Source of the DNA: Candidatus Magnetobacterium casense
Lineage (GTDB): Bacteria > Nitrospirota > Thermodesulfovibrionia > Thermodesulfovibrionales > Magnetobacteriaceae
DNA: 33,481 nt
NCBI RefSeq assembly: GCF_000714715.1
Contig: NZ_JMFO01000034.1
Span: 1 to 33,481 of the forward strand
Reading direction: 5' to 3'
Part shown: positions 19,050-27,154 of the stretch, in pieces
How the letters are laid out: every line of letters begins with the position of its first letter
How positions within the stretch are numbered: the stretch's first letter is position 1
The notes under the pieces: generated by a model
Databases searched by the model: none
Told to the model about the DNA's origin: nothing
Seen by the model: the letters and a program-made list of their open reading frames with translations, nothing else
Program-made: the position numbers and the translations under genes

Positions 19050-19580
19050 TTATACTTTTTCCACCTGATAGAAGCTTAATTCCACGGGGGTTTGTCTGCC
19101 AAAGATACTCACCATGACCTTTAATCGTCCGTGGTCGATATCGACCTCATCGACGTAGCCGTTGAAGTTGGAGAAGGGGCCGTCGGTTATGCGGAGGTTT
19201 TCGCCTTTTTCGAACTGCATTTTTACTTCTTGTCCGAGGCTTTTTTCCTGTTGTTGCAGGATCAGGTCCATTTCTTCTTCGGGCAGGGACACCGGAGACA
19301 TGCCACCGACAAAGCCCGTCACACGTGGTACGTTGTTTACCAGGTGCCACGTCTCATCGTCAAGTTCCATTTCCACCATTATGTAGCCGGGATAGAATTT
19401 TTTATCGCTTTCTTTCTTTTTACCACGTTTCAGTTCTACCACTCGTTCTGTGGGGATCAGTATTCTGCCTATTCTGTGTCCTATGCCTTGTTTTTGCACC
19501 TTGTCTTCGATTCCGAGTTTGACTTTTTCTTCATAGCCCGAATACGTGTGCACCACATACCATTTTTTTTCCGTTGTCAT
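19050..19580 (-). CDS. nusG: Transcription elongation/antitermination factor NusG
   Basis: Binds the beta' clamp helices of RNA polymerase to increase processivity and couples to Rho and ribosomal protein S10. The N-terminal NGN domain has WYVVHTYSGYEEKVK (residues 7-21), KFYPGYIMVEM near 60 and TGFVGG near 88. The C-terminal KOW domain has ITDGPFSNFNGYVDEVD near 130. 176 residues is normal. ATG 19580 lies 11 bp after the secE stop with only a weak ribosome site, so translation is probably coupled to secE. Confidence 0.97.
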   Translation of the reverse strand: MTTEKKWYVVHTYSGYEEKVKLGIEDKVQKQGIGHRIGRILIPTERVVELKRGKKKESDKKFYPGYIMVEMELDDETWHLVNNVPRVTGFVGGMSPVSLPEEEMDLILQQQEKSLGQEVKMQFEKGENLRITDGPFSNFNGYVDEVDIDHGRLKVMVSIFGRQTPVELSFYQVEKV

Positions 19581-19591
19581 ATCTATCGTCT

Positions 19592-19777
19592 CTACTTGAT
19601 CAGCTTACTCACCAGCTTGGACAACCCCAGGTCTACAAAACCCAGAAACATCGAAACTACAAATGAAAATATCACCACCACCCAAGTTGAACCTATCAGC
19701 TCCTCTTTACTTGGATAGACTACTTTTTTCGATTCAAGCGTTACTTCTTTTAAAAATGCCTTTATTTTTTCAACCAT
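19592..19777 (-). CDS. secE: Preprotein translocase subunit SecE
   Basis: Small membrane subunit that stabilises the SecY channel. This 61-residue form has an amphipathic N-terminal helix with the conserved FLKEVTLESKKVVYPSKEE region (residues 8-26) and one membrane span around 30-50 (STWVVVIFSFVVSMFLGFVD). That is the single-span form common outside Enterobacteria. ATG 19777 follows AAGGGTG. Located between tRNA-Trp and nusG, the standard position. Confidence 0.95.
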   Translation of the reverse strand: MVEKIKAFLKEVTLESKKVVYPSKEELIGSTWVVVIFSFVVSMFLGFVDLGLSKLVSKLIK

Positions 19778-19862
19778 GCTACACCCTTCGTCTTCACTAT
19801 ATATATTTCTCCTGATATTACGGAATCACTACATGTTTCTCTGGCATCATCTGTTGCTAATT

Positions 19863-19892
19863 GCCTCAGCCAACCTCGCCTCAGCCAACCTC
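19863..19892. repeat. Perfect 15-bp tandem duplication
   Basis: GCCTCAGCCAACCTC occurs twice head to tail (19863-19877 and 19878-19892) in the spacer between tRNA-Trp and secE. No function visible; it looks like replication slippage. Confidence 0.8.
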
Positions 19893-19929
19893 ACCATGTC
19901 CATCTTTGGTCCACCGCTTTGGCCGACCG

Positions 19930-20006
19930 TTGGCAGGCCAGGAGGGATTTGAACCCCCATCACTCGGATTTGGAGTCCGACGCTCTGCCGTTAGAGCTAC
20001 TGGCCT
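19930..20006 (-). tRNA. tRNA-Trp (anticodon CCA)
   Basis: The minus strand folds as a cloverleaf: acceptor AGGCCAG / CTGGCCT, D-arm GCTC...GAGC, anticodon stem TCGGA / TCCGA with loop CTCCAAA (anticodon CCA), and T-arm GGGGGTTCAAATCCC. Discriminator G and the 3' CCA are encoded. Sits between rpmG and secE, as in many bacteria. Confidence 0.97.
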
Positions 20007-20105
20007 ATATTACACTTGCTTATATGCTACTGTACAACCAGCAAATTTGTCAAGCCCACAACTTACCCTTGAAGGCGCTTCATGTTGCCTTTACCAAGGG
20101 GTGGG

Positions 20106-20258
20106 TTAGGCTTTTGTCTCCTTGTGCTCAGTGTGCTTACGGTCGTACCTGCAGAATTTTTTCAGGGTCAGCTTTCCCGTTGTATTTTTCTTGTTTTTTC
20201 GTGTTGAGTAATTCTTACGTTTGCACACGCTGCACTGAAGCAATATGATATCTCTCAT
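20106..20258 (-). CDS. rpmG: Ribosomal protein L33
   Basis: A 50-codon gene in the 259-bp gap between tuf and tRNA-Trp. It starts at ATG 20258 and reads [20 protein letters not shown], then a Lys-rich middle and [15 protein letters not shown] before the TAA at 20106-20108. It has the zinc-type CxxC (C9, C12) and a CxxD second half, as in some Gram-positive L33 paralogues, so zinc binding may be partial. GGAGTAGG precedes the start, which lies 7 bp after the tuf stop; the two are almost certainly co-transcribed. The tuf-rpmG-tRNA-Trp-secE order is common in bacteria and supports the call. Confidence 0.95.
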   Translation of the reverse strand: MRDIILLQCSVCKRKNYSTRKNKKNTTGKLTLKKFCRYDRKHTEHKETKA

Positions 20259-20265
20259 TTAACAC

Positions 20266-21465
20266 CTACTCCAATATTTCCGTAACGACTCCGGCCCCTA
20301 CGGTTCTGCCGCCTTCTCTTATGGCAAATCGCAGTCCATTCTCCATGGCTATTGGAGATATCAGCTCTACCGCCACATTTATATTATCGCCGGGCATGAT
20401 CATCTCGACGCCTTCAGGCAGCTCTACGACGCCGGTGACGTCCGTTGTCCTGAAGTAGAACTGTGGTCTGTAACCCTTAAAGAACGGGGTATGGCGTCCG
20501 CCCTCTTCCTTTGTCAGCACGTAGGCCTCTGCCCTGAACTTCGTGTGAGGCGTTATGCTACCTGGTTTGGCCAACACCTGGCCCCTTTCGACCTCGTCCT
20601 TGCCAACACCGCGCAAAAGCGTTCCTATGTTATCACCGGCTCGTCCCTCATCGAGGAGCTTTCTGAACATCTCCACTCCGGTGACGACCGACTTTCTGGT
20701 TGCACTTATGCCGACGATCTCTATTTCTTCACCGACCTTGACTATGCCGCGCTCAACCCTGCCAGTGACGACCGTGCCACGTCCGCTGATGGAGAACACG
20801 TCTTCGATGGGCATCAGAAACGGCTTATCCAGTGCCCTCTGTGGTTCGGGTATGTAGGCGTCCACTGCGTCCATCAGGTCGTGGATGCACTTGTACTCGG
20901 CTGCGGCGTTATCGGTGCTGGCACTCTCAAGCGCCTTGAGGCCGCTGCCCTTGACTATGGGGATATCGTCGCCGGGAAACTGATACTTACTGAGCAACTC
21001 TCTGACCTCAAGCTCGACCAGGTCTAAGAGTTCGGGGTCGTCCACCATATCGACCTTGTTCATAAACACCACTATATATGGCACACCCACCTGTCTGGCC
21101 AACAGGATGTGTTCCCTCGTCTGAGGCATCGGGCCATCAGCCGCACTCACCACAAGGATGGCACCATCCATCTGAGCCGCTCCGGTTATCATATTTTTGA
21201 CGTAGTCGGCGTGTCCGGGGCAATCGACGTGTGCGTAGTGTCGTTTACCTGTTTCGTACTCCACGTGTGCCGTGGCTATTGTAATACCCCTGGCTTTTTC
21301 TTCAGGGGCGTTGTCTATCTGGTCGTATGCCGTAAATTTGGCCTGGCCCTTGATTGCGAGCACCTTGGTTATTGCTGCCGTCAGTGTTGTCTTGCCATGG
21401 TCCACGTGTCCAATCGTGCCTATGTTCACGTGCGGTTTTGTTCTTTCAAACTTGGCCTTTGCCAT
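20266..21465 (-). CDS. tuf: Elongation factor Tu
   Basis: GTPase that delivers aminoacyl-tRNA to the ribosomal A site. 399 residues. The G-domain motifs are GHVDHGKTT (19-27), RGITI, DCPGH and NKVD. Domain 2 includes [13 protein letters not shown] and domain 3 ends in [15 protein letters not shown] 21465 follows AGGAGG. It sits between the tRNA-Tyr/Gly/Thr group and rpmG, the same arrangement as the E. coli tufB operon. Only one tuf copy is in this window. Confidence 0.98.
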   Translation of the reverse strand: MAKAKFERTKPHVNIGTIGHVDHGKTTLTAAITKVLAIKGQAKFTAYDQIDNAPEEKARGITIATAHVEYETGKRHYAHVDCPGHADYVKNMITGAAQMDGAILVVSAADGPMPQTREHILLARQVGVPYIVVFMNKVDMVDDPELLDLVELEVRELLSKYQFPGDDIPIVKGSGLKALESASTDNAAAEYKCIHDLMDAVDAYIPEPQRALDKPFLMPIEDVFSISGRGTVVTGRVERGIVKVGEEIEIVGISATRKSVVTGVEMFRKLLDEGRAGDNIGTLLRGVGKDEVERGQVLAKPGSITPHTKFRAEAYVLTKEEGGRHTPFFKGYRPQFYFRTTDVTGVVELPEGVEMIMPGDNINVAVELISPIAMENGLRFAIREGGRTVGAGVVTEILE

Positions 21466-21518
21466 CTAAAAAAAACCTCCTTTGTATTAATAAGGATCAC
21501 TCCTTACAGTAGCTGGGG

Positions 21519-21594
21519 TGGAGCCCATGACCGGAATTGAACCGGTGACCTCATCCTTACCAAGGATGTGCTCTGCCGACTGAGCTACATGGGC
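21519..21594 (-). tRNA. tRNA-Thr (anticodon GGT)
   Basis: Cloverleaf on the minus strand: acceptor GCCCATG / CATGGGC, anticodon stem CATCC / GGATG with loop TTGGTAA (anticodon GGT), and T-arm ACCGGTTCAATTCCGGT. The 3' CCA is encoded. Last tRNA before tuf. Confidence 0.97.
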
Positions 21595-21654
21595 ACTGTG
21601 TCCATCTCTTGCTCTCTGTCCCTACCTGTAGAACTCGTCCGGGACTGTGTACTA

Positions 21655-21726
21655 AGCGGGAAACGGGATTCGAACCCGCGACCCTCAGCTTGGAAGGCTG
21701 ACGCTCTACCACTGAGCTACTCCCGC
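21655..21726 (-). tRNA. tRNA-Gly (anticodon TCC)
   Basis: Acceptor GCGGGAG pairs with TTCCCGC. D-arm GCTC...GAGC, anticodon stem TCAGC / GCTGA with loop CTTCCAA (anticodon TCC), and T-arm GCGGGTTCGAATCCCGT. The base after the acceptor is T, followed by TAG, so CCA is not encoded and must be added by the tRNA nucleotidyltransferase. Confidence 0.96.
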
Positions 21727-21782
21727 GCCACACCGGGCACACCGTTTTCCCGGGGTACACCGCTCTACGCCCCGAAATTAAG

Positions 21783-21864
21783 TGGAGAGGGGAGGATTCG
21801 AACCTCCGTAGGCTGAGCCAACGGGTTTACAGCCCGTCCCCTTTGGCCACTCGGGTACCTCTCC
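21783..21864 (-). tRNA. tRNA-Tyr (anticodon GTA)
   Basis: Class II tRNA with acceptor GGAGAGG / CCTCTCC, anticodon stem ACGGG / CCCGT, loop CTGTAAA (anticodon GTA), a long variable arm and T-arm GGAGGTTCGAATCCTCC. Discriminator A is followed by CTT, so CCA is not encoded. First gene of the transcript that leads into tuf and the rest of the cluster. Confidence 0.96.
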
Positions 21865-21918
21865 TGATAGTACAGCGCCATCATCAATGAACGTTGCCGT
21901 ATCATCACATGAAAGTTA

Positions 21919-21948
21919 ATTATATTATGGATCGTATGCGGTTGTCAA
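21919..21948 (-). promoter_or_regulatory. Consensus sigma-70-type promoter of the tRNA-tuf cluster
   Basis: On the minus strand TTGACA (21943-21948) and TATAAT (21919-21924) are both exact consensus hexamers with an 18-bp spacer. A start near 21912 would lead into tRNA-Tyr, tRNA-Gly, tRNA-Thr, tuf and probably beyond. The rest of the 260-bp gap (21865-22125) shows no gene. Confidence 0.8.
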
Positions 21949-22125
21949 CAGTTTTTTTTGAGGTCTGAGATTTTATGCTAATTACCATACTTAAGCTATG
22001 CTTTTGCGTAACATGAATGAGTTAAATAAAAAAAACCGTGAACAAAAATGGTTCCTTATCTGCAAGAGCCACTTTTAAGCATCCTGGATTCCTGGCTTGA
22101 CCACATATGCGTCAACTTTTTGCTG

Positions 22126-23373
22126 TTATGATTTACCAACGGCAGCCATGGTTTCGATGTTTTTGCGCAGCCACAGCAGGAGTACCATGCCCGGGATGGC
22201 GGTCAGGGCGGTTATCAGAAAGAAGTTGGCCCACCCTACGGCCTCAACAACTATCCCCGATGTGGGGGCAACCAGTATCCTCCCCATTGCGGCCAGGGAC
22301 GACAACAACGCATACTGGGTGGCGCTGTAACGCTGATGACACAACGTCATAAGAAATGCCACAAACGAGGCCGTACCCATCCCGCCGGTGAGATTTTCAA
22401 CGGCCACGGTTACAATCAACATAGCGTAGCTCTTGCCGGTGTAGGCCAAGGTCATAAACAAGAGGTTTGACACCCCCTGCAGTATCCCAAACAGCAGTAA
22501 CGACCTGAACAGCCCAAGTCTGATCATCAGCGTGCCGCCAAACATGGCCCCGACAACCGTGGAGACCAACCCCAGGCCCTTGTTGATGGTACCCACGTCG
22601 GTTGCCGAAAACCCCATGCCCTTTAACAGAAATGCGGTGCTGAGTGAGCCAGCGTAGGCATCGCTTAACTTGTACATGACGATAAACAGCAGTATCTTTA
22701 TGGCCGAGTCCCTGGTGAAGTAGTCTTTTAATGGTCCCCACACTGCTTCCTGGAGGTTCTGGGGCGGTTTCACGGCGTTCTGTGGCTCCGGGGCAAAGAT
22801 GACCGCGATTATCCCTGCTGCCATCACTGCTGCCATCAACAGATAGGTTGCCCGCCAGCCGATGTGGTCTGAGATTACCAGAGCCAATGCCCCGGAGGTC
22901 AACATCGCTATGCGATAGCCGGTGATAAAGACGCCTGTCCCCAGGCCACGCTCCTGCGGGTGCAGGATATCGGTTCTGTAGGCATCTGCGACTATGTCCA
23001 GGGAGGCCGATGCCGCAGTTACCACCAGGGCAACCACTGCCATTAACACCGGACTGCTGCGCGGGGATATCACGGCCATCAGTGCGATACTCAGCATCAG
23101 TGCAATCTGCATCAGGAGCATCCACCCCCGACGTCTGCCCAAGTAGGGTGGCACTAGGTGGTCCATCAGCGGAGACCACAGAAACTTAACCGTGTAGGGC
23201 AGTCCGACAAGCGCAAACAACCCAATCGTGCGGATGTCCACCCCGCAGCTTGTCATCAGCGCCTGGAGCGTGCTGCCGGTGAGCGCCAGGGGCAGCCCCG
23301 ATGCAAACCCTATCGGCAACAGCATCGCTATCCGTCGGCTACCCAGCACGCTAGCGTAAGATGGTGATTTCAT
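22126..23373 (-). CDS. ampG: AmpG-like MFS permease (anhydromuropeptide importer)
   Basis: Inner-membrane major-facilitator carrier expected to bring GlcNAc-anhydroMurNAc peptides back into the cytoplasm during cell-wall recycling. Family marks: GFASGLPLALTGSTLQALMT (residues 23-42), KFLWSPLMD near 63, LGRRRGWML near 78, ASLDIVADAYRTD near 125 and ENLTGGMGTASFVAF near 325. About 12 membrane spans in 415 residues, shorter than the 491-residue E. coli AmpG, so the extra C-terminal helices are missing; this shorter form is common. The ribosome site before ATG 23373 is weak. It stands alone downstream of mazEF. Confidence 0.88.
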   Translation of the reverse strand: MKSPSYASVLGSRRIAMLLPIGFASGLPLALTGSTLQALMTSCGVDIRTIGLFALVGLPYTVKFLWSPLMDHLVPPYLGRRRGWMLLMQIALMLSIALMAVISPRSSPVLMAVVALVVTAASASLDIVADAYRTDILHPQERGLGTGVFITGYRIAMLTSGALALVISDHIGWRATYLLMAAVMAAGIIAVIFAPEPQNAVKPPQNLQEAVWGPLKDYFTRDSAIKILLFIVMYKLSDAYAGSLSTAFLLKGMGFSATDVGTINKGLGLVSTVVGAMFGGTLMIRLGLFRSLLLFGILQGVSNLLFMTLAYTGKSYAMLIVTVAVENLTGGMGTASFVAFLMTLCHQRYSATQYALLSSLAAMGRILVAPTSGIVVEAVGWANFFLITALTAIPGMVLLLWLRKNIETMAAVGKS

Positions 23374-23438
23374 TCTGTGTTTCTCAGGGGGGCTATTCTA
23401 AATTTGCTATAAACACAGTAGTCCTGCTTTTGCAACAG

Positions 23439-23780
23439 TCAGATTATGAGTAATTGAATTTTGCTTATAATATCGCGGGTAACCTCTTCTGGAAGTCTGC
23501 AGATATAATCTGCGTGCCGTGCCTGCCAGTCAAGGCTTTTTATTTGATCTGCCAACACCGCTCCTTTGACAACCTCTGTACCACTGATGACCACCTCAAA
23601 AGGGTACCCCTTTGTCTGGTTTGTAATGGGACAGAATAACGCTAACTCGGCTTTCTCATTATATACCTTTGGAGATATGACGAACGCCGGACGCCGTCCA
23701 GCCTGCTCATGACCAAGCCTTGGATCAAATGAAAGCCACACACAATCCCCACGGTCAGGGATGTAATTGCCTTTTACCAT
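23439..23780 (-). CDS. mazF: MazF-family mRNA interferase toxin
   Basis: Sequence-specific endoribonuclease of a type II toxin-antitoxin pair. The 113 residues show the MazF/PemK fold marks: DRGDCVWLSFDPRLGHEQAGRRPA (residues 9-32, including the conserved G-EQ-G-RP loop), NQTKGYPFEV near 54, and GAVLADQIKSLDW near 73. It overlaps mazE by 7 bp and starts at ATG 23780 with AAGGAG close by. The cleavage sequence cannot be predicted. Confidence 0.92.
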   Translation of the reverse strand: MVKGNYIPDRGDCVWLSFDPRLGHEQAGRRPAFVISPKVYNEKAELALFCPITNQTKGYPFEVVISGTEVVKGAVLADQIKSLDWQARHADYICRLPEEVTRDIISKIQLLII

Positions 23781-24013
23781 ATCTCCTTTCCCACAGGATA
23801 CCCACCGTCTGACTCCTCGTGTCGGTTGTCTTGCGTTATGTTGCTTACAAGTTCCTCAAGGGTATAACGATTATGCACTGGCGTAAGGGTGATCTTGCCG
23901 TCACGCTCTGTTATCTCCAACTGAGTACCATTGGATATGTTAAGGCTCTTTGCTATTACTCCCGGAATCCTTACACCCAAACTGTTTCCCCATTTTTGGA
24001 TAGTTGTAAACAT
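23774..24013 (-). CDS. mazE: MazE-family antitoxin (AbrB/SpoVT-like DNA-binding)
   Basis: The 79 residues begin MFTTIQKWGNSLGVRIPGVI, the swapped-hairpin N-terminal DNA-binding domain of MazE, followed by the TQLEITERDGKITLTPV strand pair and an acidic C-terminal tail (ITQDNRHEESDGG) expected to wrap and block MazF. ATG 24013 follows AGGAGG. The complex normally represses its own promoter, which should lie in the 99 bp between this gene and trmFO. Confidence 0.93.
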   Translation of the reverse strand: MFTTIQKWGNSLGVRIPGVIAKSLNISNGTQLEITERDGKITLTPVHNRYTLEELVSNITQDNRHEESDGGYPVGKEIW

Positions 24014-24112
24014 CTATGCCTCCTGTTTTATACAGTGTGCAGATATTATTTTACCTTATTGCTGAAATGGAAATCAAACGAAATATGCCAAGTTGCTGTT
24101 ACAAACACCTTG

Positions 24113-25441
24113 CTACTTGGTCTCTCTGCCCGTTGCTGCAACAAAGGCGCCCCACGACTGCATTGCGCGTGCAACGACGGCCTGTTTCTTCAGACTCTTG
24201 TCCCTGATGTGTTTATCCAGAGGGGGCAGGAGGCCAAAATTTATGTTTGAGGGCTGAAAGCTGCCGCCCTTGGCGGGGATTGTGATGTAGTCAAGCAGGG
24301 CGCCACAGGCAGTATCACCGGGAGGCTCAACCTGCGGCAGACCGAGGATGTTGCGTGCGGCAAATATCCCGGCCAACAGCCCCATTGCCGTGGACTCAAG
24401 GTACCCCTCAACACCGGTCAACTGTCCCGCAACATAGATGGCACCATCGACCTGTGGCGACCTCAGACGCAGCCCCCTGTCAAGGTACAACGGGGAGTTG
24501 ATAAACGTGTTGCGATGAATGGAGCCATATCTCAGGAACTCCGCCCCCTGCAGGCCGGGGATCAACCGAAAGACCCTCTGCTGCTGTGACTGCCTCAGAC
24601 GCGTCTGAAAGCCGACCATGTTAAAGGCCGAACGTTGGGCGTTCTCCGCCCTGAGCTGTACCACGGCGTGCATCATCGCCCCGGTCACCGGATGCGGCAG
24701 CCCCACCGGACGCAGGGGGCCAAATCTCAAGGTATCCCTGCCCCTGAGCGCCATCACCTCAACGGGCATACAACCCTCAAAGACCTTGACATCTTCAAAG
24801 TCCCTGGCGGCAATGCTATCGGCCTCCCTCAGGGCGTCGTAAAACCGGTTGTAGGCCGCCTCATCCATCGGGCAATTAAGGTAATCGTCACCGCCCTTGC
24901 CGTAGCGTGAGCTGTAGTATGCGATGTCGTAGTCAATGGTGTCGGCGTCTATGATCGGGGCTATGGCGTCGTAGAAGTACAGGGAGCTTTCGCCGGTAAC
25001 CTTGCCCAGCGCCGCAGCCAGGGCATCCGAGGTTAGTGGTCCGGTGGCTATGACAGCCGGTGGGGCGGGCAGTTGCGTAACCTCCCCGGTGACTATCTTT
25101 ACACGCGGGTGATTTCTGAGCTTGTTGGTTATGTAGGCGGCAAATTCATCCCTGTTGACAGCCAGGGCACTGCCTGCCGGTATGGCAGTGGCTCGTGCTG
25201 CCTCCATTATGAGGGAGTTGGCCATCGTAAGTTCCGCCTTAAGCAGGCCGTGGGCAGTGTCGGCAAGGTCAGAGCGCAGGGAGTTGGAACACACAAGTTC
25301 TCCCAAGAGGCCGCTCTTGTGTGCCGGGGTCAGCCTGGCCGGTCTCATCTCATGGATGGTGACATCCACGCCACAGCGTGCCGCCTGGTACGCCGCCTCA
25401 GACCCTGCAAGCCCGCCTCCTATGATGGTTAGCTCTGACAC
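24113..25441 (-). CDS. trmFO: TrmFO, folate/FAD-dependent tRNA (uracil-54 C5) methyltransferase
   Basis: Forms ribothymidine at position 54 of tRNAs, using methylene-tetrahydrofolate and FADH2 instead of SAM. 442 residues, normal length. FAD-binding GGGLAGSEAA at 8-17; CSNSLRSD at 51-58; AVNRDEFA near 94; the catalytic-cysteine segment FEGCMPVEVMALRG with C224. NALGSL-type and GVEGYLES motifs lie towards the C-terminus. The start is GTG 25441, and no good ribosome site is visible upstream, so it may be leaderless or weakly translated. Neighbours (mazEF downstream, repeat copy B upstream) do not bear on function. Confidence 0.95.
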   Translation of the reverse strand: MSELTIIGGGLAGSEAAYQAARCGVDVTIHEMRPARLTPAHKSGLLGELVCSNSLRSDLADTAHGLLKAELTMANSLIMEAARATAIPAGSALAVNRDEFAAYITNKLRNHPRVKIVTGEVTQLPAPPAVIATGPLTSDALAAALGKVTGESSLYFYDAIAPIIDADTIDYDIAYYSSRYGKGGDDYLNCPMDEAAYNRFYDALREADSIAARDFEDVKVFEGCMPVEVMALRGRDTLRFGPLRPVGLPHPVTGAMMHAVVQLRAENAQRSAFNMVGFQTRLRQSQQQRVFRLIPGLQGAEFLRYGSIHRNTFINSPLYLDRGLRLRSPQVDGAIYVAGQLTGVEGYLESTAMGLLAGIFAARNILGLPQVEPPGDTACGALLDYITIPAKGGSFQPSNINFGLLPPLDKHIRDKSLKKQAVVARAMQSWGAFVAATGRETK

Positions 25442-25505
25442 GTGTATATATCATAGCACAAAGAAACCAAAGAATGGACGACGTTTGTTATCAGGACAAT
25501 TGCAT

Positions 25506-25562
25506 TAAGCAGAAGAGTATAAGTAGCTATAACAACAGAAGATAAAGAAGGAGGGCGGCTCC
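25506..25562 (+). repeat. Dispersed 57-bp repeat, copy B
   Basis: Near-identical to copy A (1174-1230, opposite strand). Contains TAAGCAGAAGAGTATAAGTA and AAGAAGGAGGGCGGCTCC, and runs into CTTTCTTTCTT so that an AAGGAG/CTCCTT hairpin is followed by a T-rich tail. It occupies the 365-bp divergent spacer between trmFO and the DnaJ-like gene; apart from this repeat and the promoter at 25744, I see nothing there. Confidence 0.75.
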
Positions 25563-25743
25563 TTTCTTTCTTGTATGCAGGCAATTTTTGATACCCGAAA
25601 AAACTCGAATCCGATCAGTATATACATTTTGTGTCAACTTACCAAATCATCTGTTCAGCTCTATATTATTATTCAAACACATACCTATCAGTTCTGTCAA
25701 CCACGGCAATAGCATTAACTTGATTAATGTCAGTAGATAATGC

Positions 25744-25772
25744 TTGACAACGTTGTTATAAAGTATTATACT
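25744..25772 (+). promoter_or_regulatory. Sigma-70-type promoter of the dnaJ-hspR-clpB operon
   Basis: TTGACA (25744-25749), a 17-bp spacer and TATACT (25767-25772) give a near-perfect housekeeping promoter ending 34 bp before the ATG at 25807. No HspR operator of the published HAIR type (CTTGAGT-N7-ACTCAAG) is visible nearby, so the repressor site must differ or lie elsewhere. Confidence 0.8.
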
Positions 25773-25806
25773 AAAGAATAAGTAAAGATATTGAAAAGAG
25801 GTAACC

Positions 25807-26802
25807 ATGGCAACGGATATAAAAAACTACTACAGCACACTAGAAGTGGACAAGTCGGCCACTCAGGAAGAGATAAAGAAGGCCTACCGCAAACTGGCCA
25901 GAAAGTACCACCCTGACCTCAACCCCGGAAGTCCGTGGGCAGAGGCAAAGTTCAAGGAGATAAACGAGGCCTACGACACCTTGGGAGACCCAAAAAAGCG
26001 TGCCGAGTATGACAACCCTGTGAGGTCGGCCTTTGCCTCAGACTCAGGTTTTGATGGCTTTGCGGATCGACGCTATACAAACAACTTCGATCTGAACAAT
26101 TTTGGCGACCTGTTCTCTGAGTTCTTTAACCTTGGTTCAAGGCCAGGCGCTGGTCGTACCAGTACCGCCGGCAGTGCCAAGGGCAAGGACGTGGTTGCTG
26201 AGTTGACCCTGACACTGCAAGAGGCCTATGAAGGCGTCACAAAGGCGATGAACATAAGGCGCGACATCCAGTGCAAGCAGTGCTATGGCTCCGGTAGAAG
26301 GTCATCCAAGACATGCACGACCTGTAATGGCACCGGTGTGGTACCAACAACGGAAACAATGAAGGTAAAGATACCCGCGGGGGTTGACACCGGCTCTAAG
26401 GTGAGGCTCAAGAACAAGGCCGACAACGGAGGCTACAGCGGCAAGACAGGGGACATCGTCATAGACATAACGGTGACTTCGCATGAGGTTTTTACCCGCA
26501 AGGGCAATGACCTGCACGCCGCCATACCGGTAACCTTCCCTGAGGCAGTCTTAGGTGCCAGGATAGAGGTTCCGTCGCTGGATGGCTCATCCATAATGAC
26601 CCTCCCAGAGGGCACACACAGCGGCAAGGTATTCAAGCTCAAGGGCAAGGGGATGCCTGCCCCAAGTGGCGACAAGGGCGACTTATATATTGAGATACGG
26701 ATTGTTGTCCCCGTTGGCCTCGGTCCCATAGAGAAGGACACGATAAGGAGACTTGGCAATCTCTATACCGATGACCCACGAAAAGGGATGGTGAGAGGGT
26801 AG
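25807..26802 (+). CDS. DnaJ-like Hsp70 cochaperone with a half-size zinc finger
   Basis: Stimulates DnaK ATPase and hands over unfolded protein. The J domain (residues 7-69) has the HPD tripeptide at 35-37. A Phe/Gly-rich stretch (80-115) follows, then only two of the four CxxCxGxG motifs of a true DnaJ: CKQCYGSG (156-163) and CTTCNGTG (170-177), enough for one zinc. The C-terminal substrate-binding beta domains complete 331 residues. It is therefore between DnaJ (type I) and CbpA (type II). ATG 25807 follows AGAGG. It is first in a heat-shock operon with hspR (1 bp apart) and clpB. Confidence 0.9.
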   Translation: MATDIKNYYSTLEVDKSATQEEIKKAYRKLARKYHPDLNPGSPWAEAKFKEINEAYDTLGDPKKRAEYDNPVRSAFASDSGFDGFADRRYTNNFDLNNFGDLFSEFFNLGSRPGAGRTSTAGSAKGKDVVAELTLTLQEAYEGVTKAMNIRRDIQCKQCYGSGRRSSKTCTTCNGTGVVPTTETMKVKIPAGVDTGSKVRLKNKADNGGYSGKTGDIVIDITVTSHEVFTRKGNDLHAAIPVTFPEAVLGARIEVPSLDGSSIMTLPEGTHSGKVFKLKGKGMPAPSGDKGDLYIEIRIVVPVGLGPIEKDTIRRLGNLYTDDPRKGMVRG

Positions 26803-26803
26803 T

Positions 26804-27154
26804 ATGGTCAAAAAGGACAAGGATCAGCCTTTGTACGTCATCAGCGTGGTTGCTGAGATGCTGGGGGTTCATCCACAGACTCTGAGGCTCTACGAGCGCG
26901 AGGGGTTTGTATGTCCCAAGCGCTACAACAGGCAACGTAAGTACTCGGAGGAGGACATAGAGAGGCTCGACATGATTATCCAACTGACCAGGGACCTAGG
27001 CGTCAACAAGGCCGGTGTGGAGATAATACTGCGCATGAGGGGGATCATTGATGCCCTTAACACGCAACTGGAAGACGTCCTGCCATATCTCGAGGAAGAA
27101 ACCCGTGAGGATGTCAGGTCGCGCCTGATGAGGATTTTCAAGGAGACCGTATGA
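26804..27154 (+). CDS. hspR: HspR, MerR-family heat-shock repressor
   Basis: Winged-helix DNA-binding repressor that controls chaperone operons and uses DnaK as co-repressor in actinomycetes and other groups. The 116 residues begin with [30 protein letters not shown] helix-turn-helix (10-36), followed by [14 protein letters not shown] wing [13 protein letters not shown] and a coiled dimerisation helix. It sits between the DnaJ-like gene and clpB and its stop overlaps the clpB start (ATGA), as expected for an autoregulated unit. Confidence 0.93.
   Translation: MVKKDKDQPLYVISVVAEMLGVHPQTLRLYEREGFVCPKRYNRQRKYSEEDIERLDMIIQLTRDLGVNKAGVEIILRMRGIIDALNTQLEDVLPYLEEETREDVRSRLMRIFKETV

Noticed and set aside
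22028..22053. Terminator for ampG (AACC/GGTT stem next to an A/T run)
   Set aside because: The stem is only 4 bp with a 12-base loop, too weak to claim.
22397..23179. 260-codon minus-strand frame inside ampG
   Set aside because: Same strand but different frame from the clear AmpG protein; low-complexity composition without family motifs.
25640..25806. HspR-type HAIR operator upstream of the DnaJ-like gene
   Set aside because: I looked for CTTGAGT-N7-ACTCAAG and found only ACTTGATTAATGTCAGT near 25716, whose halves do not match well enough.
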